A stretch of 56,980 nt of DNA, from contig JAHEYB010000017.1 in the NCBI GenBank assembly GCA_023251805.1, positions 1 to 56,980 on the forward strand. The letters are read 5' to 3'. Under the pieces are notes generated by a model. The model made no database searches. It was not told the origin of the DNA and saw only the letters and a program-made list of their open reading frames with translations. The translations under genes were made by a program, and so were the position numbers. Source of the stretch: Bacteroidota bacterium. Lineage in GTDB: Bacteria > Bacteroidota > Bacteroidia > 2-12-FULL-35-15. Shown in pieces: positions 15,862 to 25,100 of this stretch. Each line of letters opens with the position of its first letter. Positions within the stretch are counted from its first letter, which is position 1.

Positions 15862-15914
15862 GGCGTTTTACGCCCATAAAAAAAGGATAAAGCAAAATTA
15901 CTTTATCCTTTTTA
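15862..15914 (-). terminator. Tandem terminators at the end of the ribosomal cluster
   Basis: The first hairpin pairs AAAAAGGATAAAG (15880-15892) with CTTTATCCTTTTT (15901-15913). Just beyond it GGCG-TTTTA-CGCC (15862-15874) forms a second hairpin. Both have T runs on the minus strand and lie just after rplQ. Confidence 0.85.
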
Positions 15915-15939
15915 AGATTAAAAATATTCAGTTAACAAA

Positions 15940-16434
15940 TTATTCACTTTTTGTGTTGTCGTCTGTTGATTCTTCTGATTTTTCAACTGTTTTAGCGGTT
16001 GTATCTGTTGATTTCTTTTTACCACCACGTCTAGATGTTTTCGCTTTAGCAGGAGCTTTAGCAGCAAGCATATTTTCGTTGTAGTCAACCAATTCAATAA
16101 AGCACATATCAGCATTATCGCCTAATCGGCCACCTGTTTTAAGGATACGTGTGTATCCACCCGGACGATCAGCAATTTTAGTAGATATGTCTTTGAAAAG
16201 CATTTCTACTGCTTCTTTGTTGCCCAAGTATGCAAAAACAGTACGTCTTGAATGTGTTGAATCTTCTTTTGATCTAGTCAAAATTGGTTCAACGTATATT
16301 CTCAAGGCTTTAGCCTTAGCAACAGTGGTGCTAATACGTTTGTGAAGAATTAAAGAGCTAGCCATATTCGCCAACATCGCTTTGCGGTGAGCTGTTTTTC
16401 TTCCTAAATTGTTTAATTTATCTCCGTGTCTCAT
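15940..16434 (-). CDS. rplQ: 50S ribosomal protein L17 (bL17) with long C-terminal tail
   Basis: Residues 1-118 are standard bL17 ([49 protein letters not shown]). The protein is 164 aa because of an added tail of about 45 residues, first basic ([10 protein letters not shown]) and then Thr/Ser/Glu-rich ([15 protein letters not shown]). Such tails are common in Bacteroidota. It sits near the exit tunnel of the large subunit and is the last gene of the alpha-type segment, before tandem terminators. Confidence 0.96.
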   Translation of the reverse strand: MRHGDKLNNLGRKTAHRKAMLANMASSLILHKRISTTVAKAKALRIYVEPILTRSKEDSTHSRRTVFAYLGNKEAVEMLFKDISTKIADRPGGYTRILKTGGRLGDNADMCFIELVDYNENMLAAKAPAKAKTSRRGGKKKSTDTTAKTVEKSEESTDDNTKSE

Positions 16435-16512
16435 TGTTAATTGTTGATTTATAGAATTTTTGATTTTTAGATTGAATTCAACAATTCAAAAAATCTAGAA
16501 TTCAAAAATTGA
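16435..16512. repeat. AT-rich intergenic inverted repeat, rpoA-rplQ spacer
   Basis: AATTTTTGATTTTTAGATT on the rplQ-start side faces AATCTAGAATTCAAAAATT on the rpoA-stop side, an imperfect inverted repeat. It is a member of the spacer family described under findings. Confidence 0.75.
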
Positions 16513-17505
16513 TTATTCTTTATCTAATTTATATTTTGCTAAGTTCATTCCAAATGTCAACCCTTTATTAGCAACTAAGTCTTCCAATTCAGTAAGTGAT
16601 TTTTTACCGAAGTTTCTGAATTTCAAAAGGTCGTGTTTAGCGAATGATACCAGATCAGCTAACGTTTCAACATCAGCAGCTTTTAAGCAATTTAAAGCAC
16701 GAACTGACAAATCCATATCTACTAATTTAGTTTTAAGCAACTGACGCATGTGTAATGATGTTTCATCAAACTCTTCAGTAGCCATTTTTTCTTCAGTATC
16801 CAAGGTGATACGCTCATCAGAGAATAACATGAAGTGGTGAATTAAAATCTTAGCTGCTTCTTTCAAAGCTTCTTTCGGGTGAATAGAACCATCGGTAGTG
16901 ATGTTCATGATTAATTTTTCATAATCTGTTTTTTGCTCCACACGGAAATTTTCAATACTATATTGAACATTTTTTATAGGAGTATAAATAGAATCGATAG
17001 GAATTAACCCAGCAGAAGCATTTATCGGTTTATTTTCTTCAGCTGGAACATAACCGCGACCTTTATCAATTGTTAATTCAATTTTCAATTTCACATTTGA
17101 TTCCATATTACAGATTACTAAATCTGAATTTAATACTTGGAACCCTGAAGTAAATTTACCAATATCACCTGCTGTTAATTGTGTTTTACCGGCAACAGTT
17201 ACAGTTACTTTTTCGAAATCAGTTGTTTCAATTTGTTTTTTGAAACGCACTTGTTTTAAGTTCAAAATAATTTCTGTGATATCTTCAGCCACACCTTTAA
17301 GTGTTGAAAATTCGTGATCAACACCTTCTATTTTGATAGTAGTGATAGCATGACCTTCTAAAGATGACAATAAAATTCTTCTTAAAGCATTACCAACAGT
17401 AATACCATAACCAGGCTCTAGAGGACGAAATTCGAATTGACCTTCAGTTTCACTAGAGTTAATCATAATCACCTTATCAGGTTTTTGAAAAGCTAAAATT
17501 GCCAT
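16513..17505 (-). CDS. rpoA: DNA-directed RNA polymerase subunit alpha
   Basis: At 330 aa it is full length. The N-terminal dimerisation domain (about 1-235) includes [18 protein letters not shown] and [15 protein letters not shown]; the C-terminal domain (about 265-325) has [19 protein letters not shown] and [16 protein letters not shown], which bind UP-element DNA and activators. It lies between rpsD and rplQ as in the usual alpha operon. The spacer to rpsD (17506-17574) lacks the AT-rich inverted repeat found in most neighbours. Confidence 0.98.
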   Translation of the reverse strand: MAILAFQKPDKVIMINSSETEGQFEFRPLEPGYGITVGNALRRILLSSLEGHAITTIKIEGVDHEFSTLKGVAEDITEIILNLKQVRFKKQIETTDFEKVTVTVAGKTQLTAGDIGKFTSGFQVLNSDLVICNMESNVKLKIELTIDKGRGYVPAEENKPINASAGLIPIDSIYTPIKNVQYSIENFRVEQKTDYEKLIMNITTDGSIHPKEALKEAAKILIHHFMLFSDERITLDTEEKMATEEFDETSLHMRQLLKTKLVDMDLSVRALNCLKAADVETLADLVSFAKHDLLKFRNFGKKSLTELEDLVANKGLTFGMNLAKYKLDKE

Positions 17506-17574
17506 GTGTTATATTTTATTAAGTTAATTACTAATTTAATTTGTCTGATTGATGATAAAAACCATCCATTCATT

Positions 17575-18180
17575 TTACTTAGAGTACAACTCGACAATTA
17601 GTTGCTCTTTAATGTTTTCTGGAATCTGAACTCTTTCAGGAACAGAAATAAATTTTCCTGTCATAGTAGTTTTATCAAAATCCATCCAAGGGTAAGCATT
17701 GCTAGCAGACGCAACAGCGCTGTTAATTACTTCTAATGTTTTAGAACGTTCACGAACACCAACAACATCACCAGCTTTTAAGATATAAGAAGGGATGTTT
17801 ACGACATTTCCGTTAACAGTAATGTGGCGGTGACCAACCAATTGGCGGGCTCCGCTACGTGAAGGAGAAATACCCATACGATAAACTACGTTATCAATAC
17901 GAGATTCGATTAATTGCAATAACACTTCACCAGTTACACCATGAGCACGTTGTGCCATCGTATAAATTTTAGCAAATTGACGTTCTAAAATACCATAAGT
18001 GTATTTTGCTTTTTGTTTTTCTTGCAACTGAACAGCATATTCTGATTGTTTCGAACGTTTCTTCGATAAACCATGTTGTCCCGGAGGGTAGTTCTTTTTT
18101 TCTAAAACTTTATCAGGTCCAAAAATTGGCTCTTTAAATTTTCTTGCTATTCTTGATTTGGGGCCGATGTATCTTGCCAT
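17575..18180 (-). CDS. rpsD: 30S ribosomal protein S4 (uS4)
   Basis: This 201-aa protein starts [18 protein letters not shown] and has an S4 RNA-binding domain at about 92-155 ([33 protein letters not shown]). The N-terminal zinc cysteines of some S4 proteins are missing, so this is the zinc-free form. It nucleates assembly of the small subunit by binding the 5' domain of 16S rRNA. In other bacteria it also represses its own operon; no such leader is visible here. Confidence 0.97.
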   Translation of the reverse strand: MARYIGPKSRIARKFKEPIFGPDKVLEKKNYPPGQHGLSKKRSKQSEYAVQLQEKQKAKYTYGILERQFAKIYTMAQRAHGVTGEVLLQLIESRIDNVVYRMGISPSRSGARQLVGHRHITVNGNVVNIPSYILKAGDVVGVRERSKTLEVINSAVASASNAYPWMDFDKTTMTGKFISVPERVQIPENIKEQLIVELYSK

Positions 18181-18267
18181 TTATTTTTAATTTTTGAATT
18201 GTTGATTTTTTGATTTGTTGATTTGAAAAATTCTAAAATTGATCAAATCTAAAATTCTAAAATTGAT
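18181..18267. repeat. AT-rich intergenic inverted repeat, rpsK-rpsD spacer
   Basis: TTTTTGAATTGTTGATTTTTTGATTTG next to the rpsD start is followed by CAAATCTAAAATTCTAAAATTG before the rpsK stop. The arms pair with regularly spaced mismatches. Confidence 0.75.
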
Positions 18268-18678
18268 TTATACTCTTCTGCGTTTTGGAGGACGGCAACC
18301 ATTGTGAGGGATTGGCGTAATATCCATAATTTCAGTAACTTCTATTCCTGCACCTGCTAAAGTACGAATAGCAGATTCACGACCTGCACCTGGGCCCTTT
18401 ACAAATACTTTTACCTTTCTCAAGCCGTTGTCATGTGCAACTTTAGCACAATCCTGAGCAGCTAACTGAGCAGCGTAAGGAGTATTTTTTTTAGATCCAC
18501 GAAATCCCATTTTACCAGCACTTGACCAAGAAATAACTTGTCCGCTCAAATTAGTTAATGAAATAATAATGTTGTTAAAAGTAGCATTGATGTGAGCCTC
18601 GCCCACTGCCTCTACTTTTACAACTCTTTTTTTAGCTGCAGCTTTAACTGTAGTTGTTGTTTGATTTGTTTTAGCCAT
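18268..18678 (-). CDS. rpsK: 30S ribosomal protein S11 (uS11)
   Basis: This 136-aa protein has the uS11 core [56 protein letters not shown] and the C-terminal [17 protein letters not shown]. The first 20 residues are a Thr/Lys-rich extension. It lines the mRNA path on the platform, next to the anti-Shine-Dalgarno region, which matters because this organism seems to use that interaction little. Spacer 18679-18725 carries a short CAGC/GCTG hairpin. Confidence 0.97.
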   Translation of the reverse strand: MAKTNQTTTTVKAAAKKRVVKVEAVGEAHINATFNNIIISLTNLSGQVISWSSAGKMGFRGSKKNTPYAAQLAAQDCAKVAHDNGLRKVKVFVKGPGAGRESAIRTLAGAGIEVTEIMDITPIPHNGCRPPKRRRV

Positions 18679-18725
18679 TTTTAGTTTTTATATGATCATC
18701 AGCTGTAACGCTGACCGGTTAATTA

Positions 18726-19103
18726 CTATTTAGTTACTTTTTTCTTGTTAGCAACTGTTTTACGTTTACCTTTTCTGGTACGAGCGTTATTTTTAGTTGT
18801 TTGACCACGCACAGGTAAACCTACACGATGGCGAATTCCTCTGTACGCACCAATATCCATCAAACGTTTAATGTTTAATTGAACTTCGGAACGTAAAGAA
18901 CCTTCCAATTTATATTTATCGGCAAGGATAGTACGGATAGCTGTTAACTGATCATCGTTCCAATCCTGAACTTTAATGTTCCAATTGATTCCTGCTTCAG
19001 TTAGTACTTTTTGAGCAGTACTGCGGCCTATTCCGTAGATGTAAGTTAAACCGATTTCTCCTCTTTTGTTGTTTGGTAAGTCAATACCTGCAATTCTAGC
19101 CAT
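18726..19103 (-). CDS. rpsM: 30S ribosomal protein S13 (uS13)
   Basis: This 125-aa protein starts [20 protein letters not shown], has the family motifs [13 protein letters not shown] and [19 protein letters not shown], and ends in a Lys-rich tail ([18 protein letters not shown]) that reaches the P-site tRNA. It lies between rpmJ and rpsK in the standard order. Confidence 0.97.
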   Translation of the reverse strand: MARIAGIDLPNNKRGEIGLTYIYGIGRSTAQKVLTEAGINWNIKVQDWNDDQLTAIRTILADKYKLEGSLRSEVQLNIKRLMDIGAYRGIRHRVGLPVRGQTTKNNARTRKGKRKTVANKKKVTK

Positions 19104-19209
19104 TTTTTTATTTTTTGATTTGTAGAATTTTAGATTTTTTGAATTCTAAAAAACTAATTTTAATTAATTTATTCTAAAATTATAGAATTCTAAAATTCTA
19201 TAATTTATT
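19104..19209. repeat. AT-rich intergenic inverted repeat, rpmJ-rpsM spacer
   Basis: TAGAATTTTAGA (19123-19134) pairs perfectly with TCTAAAATTCTA (19189-19200). Further related units (GAATTCTAAAA, TTCTAAAATTATAG) lie between them. Confidence 0.8.
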
Positions 19210-19326
19210 TTACCCTTGTCTTTGTTTAAACTTTGGGTTTTTTTTGTTGATTACATACAAAACGCCCTTTCTGCGAACGATTTTGCAGTCAACACTTCTC
19301 TTTTTAATTGATGTTCTAACTTTCAT
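19210..19326 (-). CDS. rpmJ: 50S ribosomal protein L36 (bL36), zinc-free form
   Basis: I read this 38-aa ORF directly from an ATG at 19326 to a TAA at 19212-19210. It starts [19 protein letters not shown] and ends [12 protein letters not shown]. Of the usual C-C-C-H zinc ligands only the second Cys remains; the others are Ser, Asn and Phe. This is the C-minus type typical of Bacteroidota. Its place between infA and rpsM is canonical. Confidence 0.95.
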   Translation of the reverse strand: MKVRTSIKKRSVDCKIVRRKGVLYVINKKNPKFKQRQG

Positions 19327-19432
19327 TATTTCTATGAATTACGAATTTTAACGAATTACTAATTTGTATTTATTCTTTGTTTTCTAAAATTTCCTTTTTA
19401 ATTAAAATCCTCCCAACACCTATCTCCTAACT
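19327..19432. repeat. ACGAATT-class repeat in the infA-rpmJ spacer
   Basis: GAATTACGAATTTTAACGAA at 19336 is related to copies at 14438 and 30496. The rest of the spacer is AT-rich without a clear stem. It differs from the TTGATT/TCTAAAA class. Confidence 0.55.
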
Positions 19433-19651
19433 CTATTTATATCTGTATGAAATTCTTCCTTTTGTTAAATCATAGGGTGACATTTCAATTTTTACTTTAT
19501 CGCCTGTTAAAATTTTTATATAGTGCATTCGCATCTTTCCTGAAATGTGAGCCGTAATCACATGTCCATTTTCGAGCTCAACACGAAACATTGCATTTGA
19601 CAATGCTTCTAAAATTGTTCCATCTTGCTCAATTGATGCTTGTTTCGCCAT
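19433..19651 (-). CDS. infA: Translation initiation factor IF-1
   Basis: At 72 aa it is a single S1-like OB fold: [61 protein letters not shown]-1 blocks the A site during initiation and helps IF-2 and IF-3. It lies between map and rpmJ, as in many bacteria. Confidence 0.97.
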   Translation of the reverse strand: MAKQASIEQDGTILEALSNAMFRVELENGHVITAHISGKMRMHYIKILTGDKVKIEMSPYDLTKGRISYRYK

Positions 19652-19735
19652 ATTTTATTAATTCTAGATTTGTTGATTTTTTGAATTGTAGATTTTGTTT
19701 ACTCTAAAAATCTACAATTCTACAATTCTAAAATT
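19652..19735. repeat. AT-rich intergenic inverted repeat, map-infA spacer (perfect 14-bp stem)
   Basis: GAATTGTAGATTTT (19683-19696) is perfectly complementary to AAAATCTACAATTC (19707-19720) with a 10-nt loop. This is one of the cleanest stems of the family. Confidence 0.85.
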
Positions 19736-20518
19736 TTATTTTTTATTTAATGCTTTTTCTATATACTCAAAGCTTGATAAAATATCTGCTTTATTTTTTC
19801 CAATTGCTATCGTGTGTTCAAAATGTGCTGATGGTAATTTATCAGCTGTTGTAATTGTCCAACCATCGTTTTCTGTTTTAATTGCTTTTTTCCCAAAATT
19901 GATCATTGGTTCAATTGCAATTACCAACCCTTCCTGAAGCTTCAATCCTGTACCACGTTTGCCATAATTTGGCACTTCTGGTGATTCGTGAAGATTTTGT
20001 CCGATACCGTGTCCAACTAATTCTCTTACAACAGAGAACCCATTTTTTTCAGCATGTACCTGAACTGCATCGCCAATATCACCTAACCGTTTTCCAACCA
20101 CTGCTACTTCTATTGCTTTATAAAGACTTTCTTTCGTCACCTTTAATAGATTTACAATTTCGGGTTTTACTTCGCCAATTGTAAACGTGTATGCTGAGTC
20201 GCCAAAAAATTTATTTTTTATTACTCCGCAATCAACAGAAACAATATCACCATCTTTTAGTTCATACTTTCCAGGAATTCCGTGAACTACTTGTGCATTT
20301 ACAGAAATACACAATGAATTCGGAAAACCACTGTAATTCAAAAAAGCGGGAATTGCTTTGTTATCATTAATAAACTCGTAAGCAACCTTATCTAAAGATA
20401 AAGTAGTGATTCCGGGTTTAATAACTTTTGCAACTTCGGCTAAAGTTTTTCCAACAAGTAAAGAACTTTCTCTTATTAATTCAATCTCCTCTTTCGTTTT
20501 ATAATACAAGCCTTTCAC
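19736..20518 (-). CDS. map: Methionine aminopeptidase, type I
   Basis: This 260-aa protein carries the five metal ligands of the family: the two Asp in VDCGVIKNKFFGDSAYTF, the His in ELVGHGIGQNLHESP, the Glu in VIAIEPMINFG and the last Glu in AHFEHTIAIG. It removes the N-terminal Met from nascent proteins. The start is GTG at 20518 (no in-frame ATG nearby), with an AGAGGGG-like purine run upstream that could serve as a weak Shine-Dalgarno site. adk, often found between secY and map, is absent, as in other Bacteroidota. Confidence 0.96.
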   Translation of the reverse strand: MKGLYYKTKEEIELIRESSLLVGKTLAEVAKVIKPGITTLSLDKVAYEFINDNKAIPAFLNYSGFPNSLCISVNAQVVHGIPGKYELKDGDIVSVDCGVIKNKFFGDSAYTFTIGEVKPEIVNLLKVTKESLYKAIEVAVVGKRLGDIGDAVQVHAEKNGFSVVRELVGHGIGQNLHESPEVPNYGKRGTGLKLQEGLVIAIEPMINFGKKAIKTENDGWTITTADKLPSAHFEHTIAIGKNKADILSSFEYIEKALNKK

Positions 20519-20542
20519 GCTTCGCTTTCCCCTCTTATTATA

Positions 20543-21889
20543 TTATGCTGTGGTCATGCTCATCGAAGAACGACCTTTTATTCTTCCTGTTTTCATCAAT
20601 CCATCATAATGACGCATCAATAAATAACTTTCAATTTGTTGCAATGTATCCAATACAACACCCACCAAAATCAACAAAGACGTACCACCAAAAAATTGCG
20701 AGAAGCCAGCATCCACATTTAAAATATAGGCAAAAGCAGGTAAAATAGCCACGCACGCTAACAAAATGGAACCGGGTAAAGTAATACGTGACATAACTGC
20801 ATCAATAAATTCAGCTGTTTTTTTACCTGGCACAACACCCGGCACAAATCCACCATTCTTTTTCATATCCTCAGCCATTTGGTTTGGATTAACAGTGATG
20901 GCAGTATAGAAATAAGTAAAAACAATAATCAATATAGCAAATACCAAATTGTACCAAATTCCATTATGATTTGACAATGCACCTAAAACGCCAGTTAATG
21001 CATCTGACTTTGCATATTGCATAATAGTGATTGGAATAAACATAATTGCTTGAGCAAAAATGATAGGCATTACACCGGCAGCATTCACTTTTAAAGGAAT
21101 GTACTGGCGTGTTCCACCATATTGTTTGCTACCAACAATTTTTTTGGCGTATTGCACAGGAATTTTTCTTGTTCCTTGAACCAACATGATAGTACCAATA
21201 ATGATTAATAATAAAAGAACGATTTCGATTAATAACATAATCAATCCTCCGCCTCCACCTTCACCGCCTAAACGGTTAGCAAATTCTTGCAAAAACGATA
21301 CTGGTAAACGAGCGATAATACCAATCATAATGATTAATGAAATACCATTTCCAATACCTTTATCGGTAATTTTTTCACCCAGCCACATAACAAACATGGT
21401 ACCTGTTACCAAAATCAAAACCGATTGTGCCATCCAGCCAAAACCAGGATCAACAACAACACCCGCTTTACTTGTAATTTGAGTTGCAATGTAACCCGGT
21501 GCTTGCATTAAGGTAATACCCACTGTTAAAAAACGGGTAATTTGATTTATTTTTTTACGGCCACTTTCTCCAGCCATTTGTAATTTTCTAAAATAAGGCA
21601 ATGCCATTCCTAATAACTGAACAACAATGGATGCAGATATATATGGCATAATACCTAATCCAAATATAGAAGCGCGAGAAAATGCACCACCGGCAAAAAT
21701 GTTAATCAAACCAACAATTCCTTCATTTGCATTTTGATTTGCATCATGTAAAGCAATTGAGTCAACTCCAGGTAGAACAATATATGAACCCAAACGGTAA
21801 ATCAAAATAAACCCAAGAGTATTTAAAATACGCCCTCGTAGTTCTTCAATTTTCCAAATGTTTTTTAATGTATTTATAAAGTTTTTCAT
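20543..21889 (-). CDS. secY: Protein translocase subunit SecY
   Basis: At 448 aa with about ten hydrophobic segments, it is a full-length SecY. Recognisable parts are LGFILIYRLGSYIVLPGVD (TM1), the plug and TM2 region with IFGLGIMPYISASIVVQLLG, and the cytoplasmic loop with RKIPVQYAKKIVG. It forms the Sec channel with SecE and SecG and handles all signal-peptide proteins in the window. A Gly-rich loop (GGEGGGGG, about residues 216-223) is a local peculiarity. The spacer to rplO contains the palindrome CAGTATTACTG. Confidence 0.97.
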   Translation of the reverse strand: MKNFINTLKNIWKIEELRGRILNTLGFILIYRLGSYIVLPGVDSIALHDANQNANEGIVGLINIFAGGAFSRASIFGLGIMPYISASIVVQLLGMALPYFRKLQMAGESGRKKINQITRFLTVGITLMQAPGYIATQITSKAGVVVDPGFGWMAQSVLILVTGTMFVMWLGEKITDKGIGNGISLIIMIGIIARLPVSFLQEFANRLGGEGGGGGLIMLLIEIVLLLLIIIGTIMLVQGTRKIPVQYAKKIVGSKQYGGTRQYIPLKVNAAGVMPIIFAQAIMFIPITIMQYAKSDALTGVLGALSNHNGIWYNLVFAILIIVFTYFYTAITVNPNQMAEDMKKNGGFVPGVVPGKKTAEFIDAVMSRITLPGSILLACVAILPAFAYILNVDAGFSQFFGGTSLLILVGVVLDTLQQIESYLLMRHYDGLMKTGRIKGRSSMSMTTA

Positions 21890-21911
21890 AAAACAGTATT
21901 ACTGTGTTTAA

Positions 21912-22370
21912 TTAAGCTTTTTCAACCAAAACTGCTGATCCGCCTTTTGCTTCAATTGCTGATTTTGCTGATGCCGAAAATGCATGAACAGAAACATCCA
22001 CTTTTGATTTTAACTCACCGCGACCAAGTACTTTTACTTTATCATTTTTATGAGCCAAGCCCTTTGAAACTAAAAAAGCCAAATCAATGGTAGCCACTTT
22101 ATTGTTTTCCACTAATCCTTGAATCACATCTAAGTTTATTCCGCGGTATTCCACACGGTTAATATTTTTAAATCCAAATTTTGGAATTCGTCTTTGCAAA
22201 GGCATTTGACCACCTTCAAAACCTCTTTTTGCCGAGTAGCCTGAACGTGACTGAGCACCTTTGTGACCTTTTGTTGATGTCCCGCCTTTTCCAGATCCTT
22301 GACCTCTACCAATGCGTTTTTTAGCATTTTTTACAGAACCTTCTGCCGGTGTTAATTTACTTAAGTTCAT
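21912..22370 (-). CDS. rplO: 50S ribosomal protein L15 (uL15)
   Basis: This 152-aa protein begins MNLSKLTPAEGSVKNAKKRI and has the Gly/basic extension GRGQGSGKGGTSTKGHKGAQ that threads into 23S rRNA, then the globular domain with FGFKNINRVEYRGINLDVIQ and KVLGRGELKSKVDVSVHAFS. It lies between rpmD and secY. Confidence 0.97.
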   Translation of the reverse strand: MNLSKLTPAEGSVKNAKKRIGRGQGSGKGGTSTKGHKGAQSRSGYSAKRGFEGGQMPLQRRIPKFGFKNINRVEYRGINLDVIQGLVENNKVATIDLAFLVSKGLAHKNDKVKVLGRGELKSKVDVSVHAFSASAKSAIEAKGGSAVLVEKA

Positions 22371-22454
22371 CTTATTATTTTTTGAATTTTTGAATTTTTG
22401 AATTTTTGATTTCTATTCTAAAAATCTATAATTCTAAAAATCTATAATTTATTT
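22371..22454. repeat. AT-rich intergenic inverted repeat, rpmD-rplO spacer
   Basis: Three tandem TTTTTGAA units on the rplO-start side face two ATTCTAAAAATCTATA units on the rpmD-stop side. This shows the iterated 8-9-nt unit structure of the family well. Confidence 0.78.
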
Positions 22455-22631
22455 TTATTTAATTACAGTAAGCAAATGAGCTACTTTATTTACCATTCCC
22501 ATTATCTGAGGAGTTGCTTCCTTTTCAATGGTTTGGTGCATTTTAATAAAACCTAAAGCTTGCAAAGTTCGTTTTTGACGAACAGTTTGACCAATTCCGC
22601 TTTTTATCTGTTTAATTTTAATTGTTGCCAT
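22455..22631 (-). CDS. rpmD: 50S ribosomal protein L30 (uL30)
   Basis: I read this 58-aa ORF directly. It runs from an ATG at 22631 (MATIKIKQIKSGIGQTVRQK) to a TAA at 22455. The motif RTLQALGFIKMHQTIEKEAT is the family signature. The gene sits between rpsE and rplO as expected. Confidence 0.95.
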   Translation of the reverse strand: MATIKIKQIKSGIGQTVRQKRTLQALGFIKMHQTIEKEATPQIMGMVNKVAHLLTVIK

Positions 22632-22703
22632 CTTTTCTAATTGTTGAATTCTAGATTTTTTGAATTCTAGAATTGTATAAATCTAAAATTCTAAAATTAA
22701 TTT
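22632..22703. repeat. AT-rich intergenic inverted repeat, rpsE-rpmD spacer
   Basis: TTGAATTCTAGATTTTTTGAATTCTAGAATT is followed by AAATCTAAAATTCTAAAATT, again with TTGA units near the start and TCTAAAA units near the stop. Confidence 0.78.
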
Positions 22704-23222
22704 TTATCCGTTAAATACTTTTTCCATTGAAATACCACGTGTTTGTGCTACTGTTGCTGCATCACGCATTTTCATCAATGCATCCATTGTTGCCTTAACA
22801 ACGTTATGAGGGTTTGATGAACCTTTTGATTTTGCCAATACATCTGTAACACCAACACTTTCTAAAACTGCACGCATGGCACCACCTGCAATAACACCTG
22901 TTCCGTGAGCTGCTGGTTTTAAGAAAACCAATGATCCACTGAACTTACCATATTGCTCATGAGGAACAGTTCCTTTAACGATAGCAACTTTAATCAAATT
23001 CTTTTTAGCATCATCAATACCTTTAGTAATAGCATCAGTAACTTCTTTTGCTTTACCTAAGCCATAACCAACAATCCCTTTTTCATTACCAACTACAACA
23101 ATAGCTGAAAATGTAAAATTTCTACCTCCTTTGGTAACCTTAGTTACACGTTGGATGCTAACAAGTTTATCTTTTAATTCGATATCACTTGATTTTACTC
23201 TTTTAATGTTTGCGTTTGACAT
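22704..23222 (-). CDS. rpsE: 30S ribosomal protein S5 (uS5)
   Basis: This 172-aa protein has the N-terminal double-stranded RNA-binding fold ([40 protein letters not shown]) and the C-terminal domain ([40 protein letters not shown]). It works at the mRNA entry site and in decoding accuracy. Confidence 0.97.
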   Translation of the reverse strand: MSNANIKRVKSSDIELKDKLVSIQRVTKVTKGGRNFTFSAIVVVGNEKGIVGYGLGKAKEVTDAITKGIDDAKKNLIKVAIVKGTVPHEQYGKFSGSLVFLKPAAHGTGVIAGGAMRAVLESVGVTDVLAKSKGSSNPHNVVKATMDALMKMRDAATVAQTRGISMEKVFNG

Positions 23223-23321
23223 TGTTATTTTTTGATTTTTTGATTTTTAGAATTTTTGAATTTGGAAAATCCTAAATCTCTAATTAAATTTTTCTATTTT
23301 ATACTCTAAAAATTTACAATT
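23223..23321. repeat. AT-rich intergenic inverted repeat, rplR-rpsE spacer
   Basis: TTGATTTTTTGATTTTTAGAATTTTTGAATT opposite TACTCTAAAAATTTACAATTCTAAAATT. The centre (GGAAAATCC) is a small extra palindrome. Confidence 0.72.
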
Positions 23322-23678
23322 CTAAAATTTTAATCCTGCTTCACGAGCACCTTCTGCCAATGATTTTACACGACCATGGTATAAATATCCGTTTCTATCA
23401 AAGCGAACAGATGAAATACCTGCTTTAATTGCTTTTTCAGCGATTGCTTTACCAACCAATTTTGCTTGATCGATTTTGTTCCCTTTTGCATCTGCAATTC
23501 CTTTATCTGCTGAAGAAGCTGCTATCAATGTTTTTTCAGAAACATCATCAATCAACTGAACGTAGATACCTTTATTGCTTCTGAAAACAGACAAACGGGG
23601 ACTTTGTGCGTCACCATTAACGATCTTACGAATACGTTGTTTAATTCTGTTTCTTCTGAAATCTTTTGTATTAGCCAT
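23322..23678 (-). CDS. rplR: 50S ribosomal protein L18 (uL18)
   Basis: This 118-aa protein has the 5S rRNA-binding pattern [19 protein letters not shown], and [20 protein letters not shown] followed by EAGLKF at the C-terminus. With uL5 it anchors 5S rRNA in the central protuberance. Confidence 0.97.
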   Translation of the reverse strand: MANTKDFRRNRIKQRIRKIVNGDAQSPRLSVFRSNKGIYVQLIDDVSEKTLIAASSADKGIADAKGNKIDQAKLVGKAIAEKAIKAGISSVRFDRNGYLYHGRVKSLAEGAREAGLKF

Positions 23679-23763
23679 TTTTCTAATTTTTGATTTGTTG
23701 AATTTTTGATTTATTGATTTGTATTCTTACTTATACAATTCTCAAAATCTAAAACTTATTTTT
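23679..23763. repeat. AT-rich intergenic inverted repeat, rplF-rplR spacer
   Basis: TTTTTGATTTGTTGAATTTTTGATTTATTG on the rplR-start side, and ACAATTCTCAAAATCTAAAA on the rplF-stop side. The second arm is more diverged. Confidence 0.68.
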
Positions 23764-24318
23764 TTATTTACCAGCCGATTTACCTGCTTTTCTTCTCAAA
23801 ATTTCATCCGTAAATTTGATACCTTTCCCTTTGTATGGTTCAGGCTTACGTAATGAACGGATTTTAGCAGCAACAGCTCCCAATAATTGTTTATCAGCCG
23901 ACTCCAAAATAATTTTTGGGTTAGCACCTTTTTCAGTAGCCGTAGAAACTTTTATTTCTGCAGGCAATTGAAAAGCAACGTTATGAGAATAACCTAAGGT
24001 TAATTCTAGCATTTGCCCTTTATTAGCAGCACGATAACCAACACCAACAAGTTCTTGTTCTGTTTTATATCCTTCGCTAACACCTTTTACCATTGAAGCT
24101 AAAAGTGCACGGTATAAGCCATGCATTGCTCTATGACGTTTTTGGTCTGTAGCACGTTTTACATTTAAAACACCATCCGCATTTGAAACTGTAATAGCAT
24201 TATCCATCGCTTGAGTCAAGGTTCCTTTCGGCCCTTTAACAGTTGCAACGTTTTTATCCGAAATGCTTACTTCAACTCCTTTTGGAAGTGTGATTGGTAA
24301 TTTACCTATTCTTGACAT
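23764..24318 (-). CDS. rplF: 50S ribosomal protein L6 (uL6)
   Basis: This 184-aa protein starts MSRIGKLPITLPKGVEVSIS and has the two uL6 repeats and the signature PEPYKGKGIKFTDEILRRK near the C-terminus. It binds near the sarcin-ricin loop. Its 18-nt spacer holds AGGAGG 7 nt before the ATG, one of very few strong Shine-Dalgarno sites in the window. Confidence 0.97.
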   Translation of the reverse strand: MSRIGKLPITLPKGVEVSISDKNVATVKGPKGTLTQAMDNAITVSNADGVLNVKRATDQKRHRAMHGLYRALLASMVKGVSEGYKTEQELVGVGYRAANKGQMLELTLGYSHNVAFQLPAEIKVSTATEKGANPKIILESADKQLLGAVAAKIRSLRKPEPYKGKGIKFTDEILRRKAGKSAGK

Positions 24319-24325
24319 CTTTTTT

Positions 24326-24331
24326 CCTCCT
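24326..24331 (-). promoter_or_regulatory. Strong Shine-Dalgarno site of rplF
   Basis: AGGAGG lies 7 nt upstream of the ATG, at optimal spacing, in a cluster where almost every other gene lacks one. Confidence 0.8.
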
Positions 24332-24336
24332 AAATA

Positions 24337-24732
24337 TTAATAAACATAACACAATACTTCACCACCTACTTTTTGTGTTTTCGCTTCTTTGTCGGTCATT
24401 ACACCTTTAGAAGTAGAAATGATGGCAATACCCAAACCGTTTAAAACGCGAGGGATTTTTGTTGAACCTGCATACTTACGTAAACCAGGAGAACTTACTC
24501 TTTCCAAATTTTTAATAGCCGACTGTTTGTTAACAGGATGGTATTTCAAAGCAATTTTGATATTGCCTTGTGAAGTTGAATCTTCAAATTTGTAGCTTAG
24601 GATGTAGCCTTTTTCGAAAAGAATCTTAGTGATTTCTTTTTTAAGGTTAGAAGAAGGTATTTCTACGATTCTGTGGTTTGCTTTGATAGCATTTCTCACT
24701 CTTGTGAGGTAATCTGCAATTGTATCTGTCAT
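24337..24732 (-). CDS. rpsH: 30S ribosomal protein S8 (uS8)
   Basis: This 131-aa protein has TDTIADYLTRVRNAIKANHR at the start and the conserved C-terminal ISTSKGVMTDKEAKTQKVGG followed by EVLCYVY. It binds helix 21 of 16S rRNA and in E. coli represses the spc operon; whether that holds here is unknown. Confidence 0.97.
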   Translation of the reverse strand: MTDTIADYLTRVRNAIKANHRIVEIPSSNLKKEITKILFEKGYILSYKFEDSTSQGNIKIALKYHPVNKQSAIKNLERVSSPGLRKYAGSTKIPRVLNGLGIAIISTSKGVMTDKEAKTQKVGGEVLCYVY

Positions 24733-24830
24733 TTTATTTGGTTTTATATGTTATCCCGCACGCAGGATAATTATATTAATACTCTTTTTTGTGTGGGTAC
24801 TACCCTACTTCGCTAAAGCTACGAAGGGCA
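24733..24830. repeat. GC-richer palindromes in the rpsN-rpsH spacer
   Basis: The imperfect hairpin CCCTACTTCG-CTAAAG-CTACGAAGGG (24803-24828) shares CTTCGCT-AAGCT with the element at 29187-29210. A weaker ATCC/GGAT pair surrounds CGCACGC near 24755. No AT-class repeat is present. Confidence 0.65.
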
Positions 24831-25100
24831 CTACCAGCTTGATTTTGTCAGTCCTGGAATCAATCCGTCCAACACCATTTCACGAAATTGATTACGTGAA
24901 ATACCGAACTGACGCATATACCCTCTAGGACGACCTGTTAATTTACAACGATTACGTTGACGAGTTGGAGATGATGCTCTAGGTAATTTTTGTAACCCAA
25001 CTGAATCACCTGCAGCTTTTAATGCAGCTCTTCTTTCAGCGTATAGATCAGCAAGTCTCTTACGTTTAACTTCTCTTGCTTTCATTGATTCTTTTGCCAT
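24831..25100 (-). CDS. rpsN: 30S ribosomal protein S14 (uS14), zinc-free form
   Basis: This 89-aa protein has the C-terminal signature [20 protein letters not shown] followed by [19 protein letters not shown]. Only one Cys is present, so it is the long, zinc-independent type. It lies between rplE and rpsH. Confidence 0.96.
   Translation of the reverse strand: MAKESMKAREVKRKRLADLYAERRAALKAAGDSVGLQKLPRASSPTRQRNRCKLTGRPRGYMRQFGISRNQFREMVLDGLIPGLTKSSW

Noticed and set aside
22371-22454. Intrinsic terminators inside the ribosomal cluster at the AT-rich hairpins
   Set aside because: The stems are almost pure AT, with no GC-rich core, and would interrupt an operon whose genes must all be made; processing or coupling is more likely than termination.
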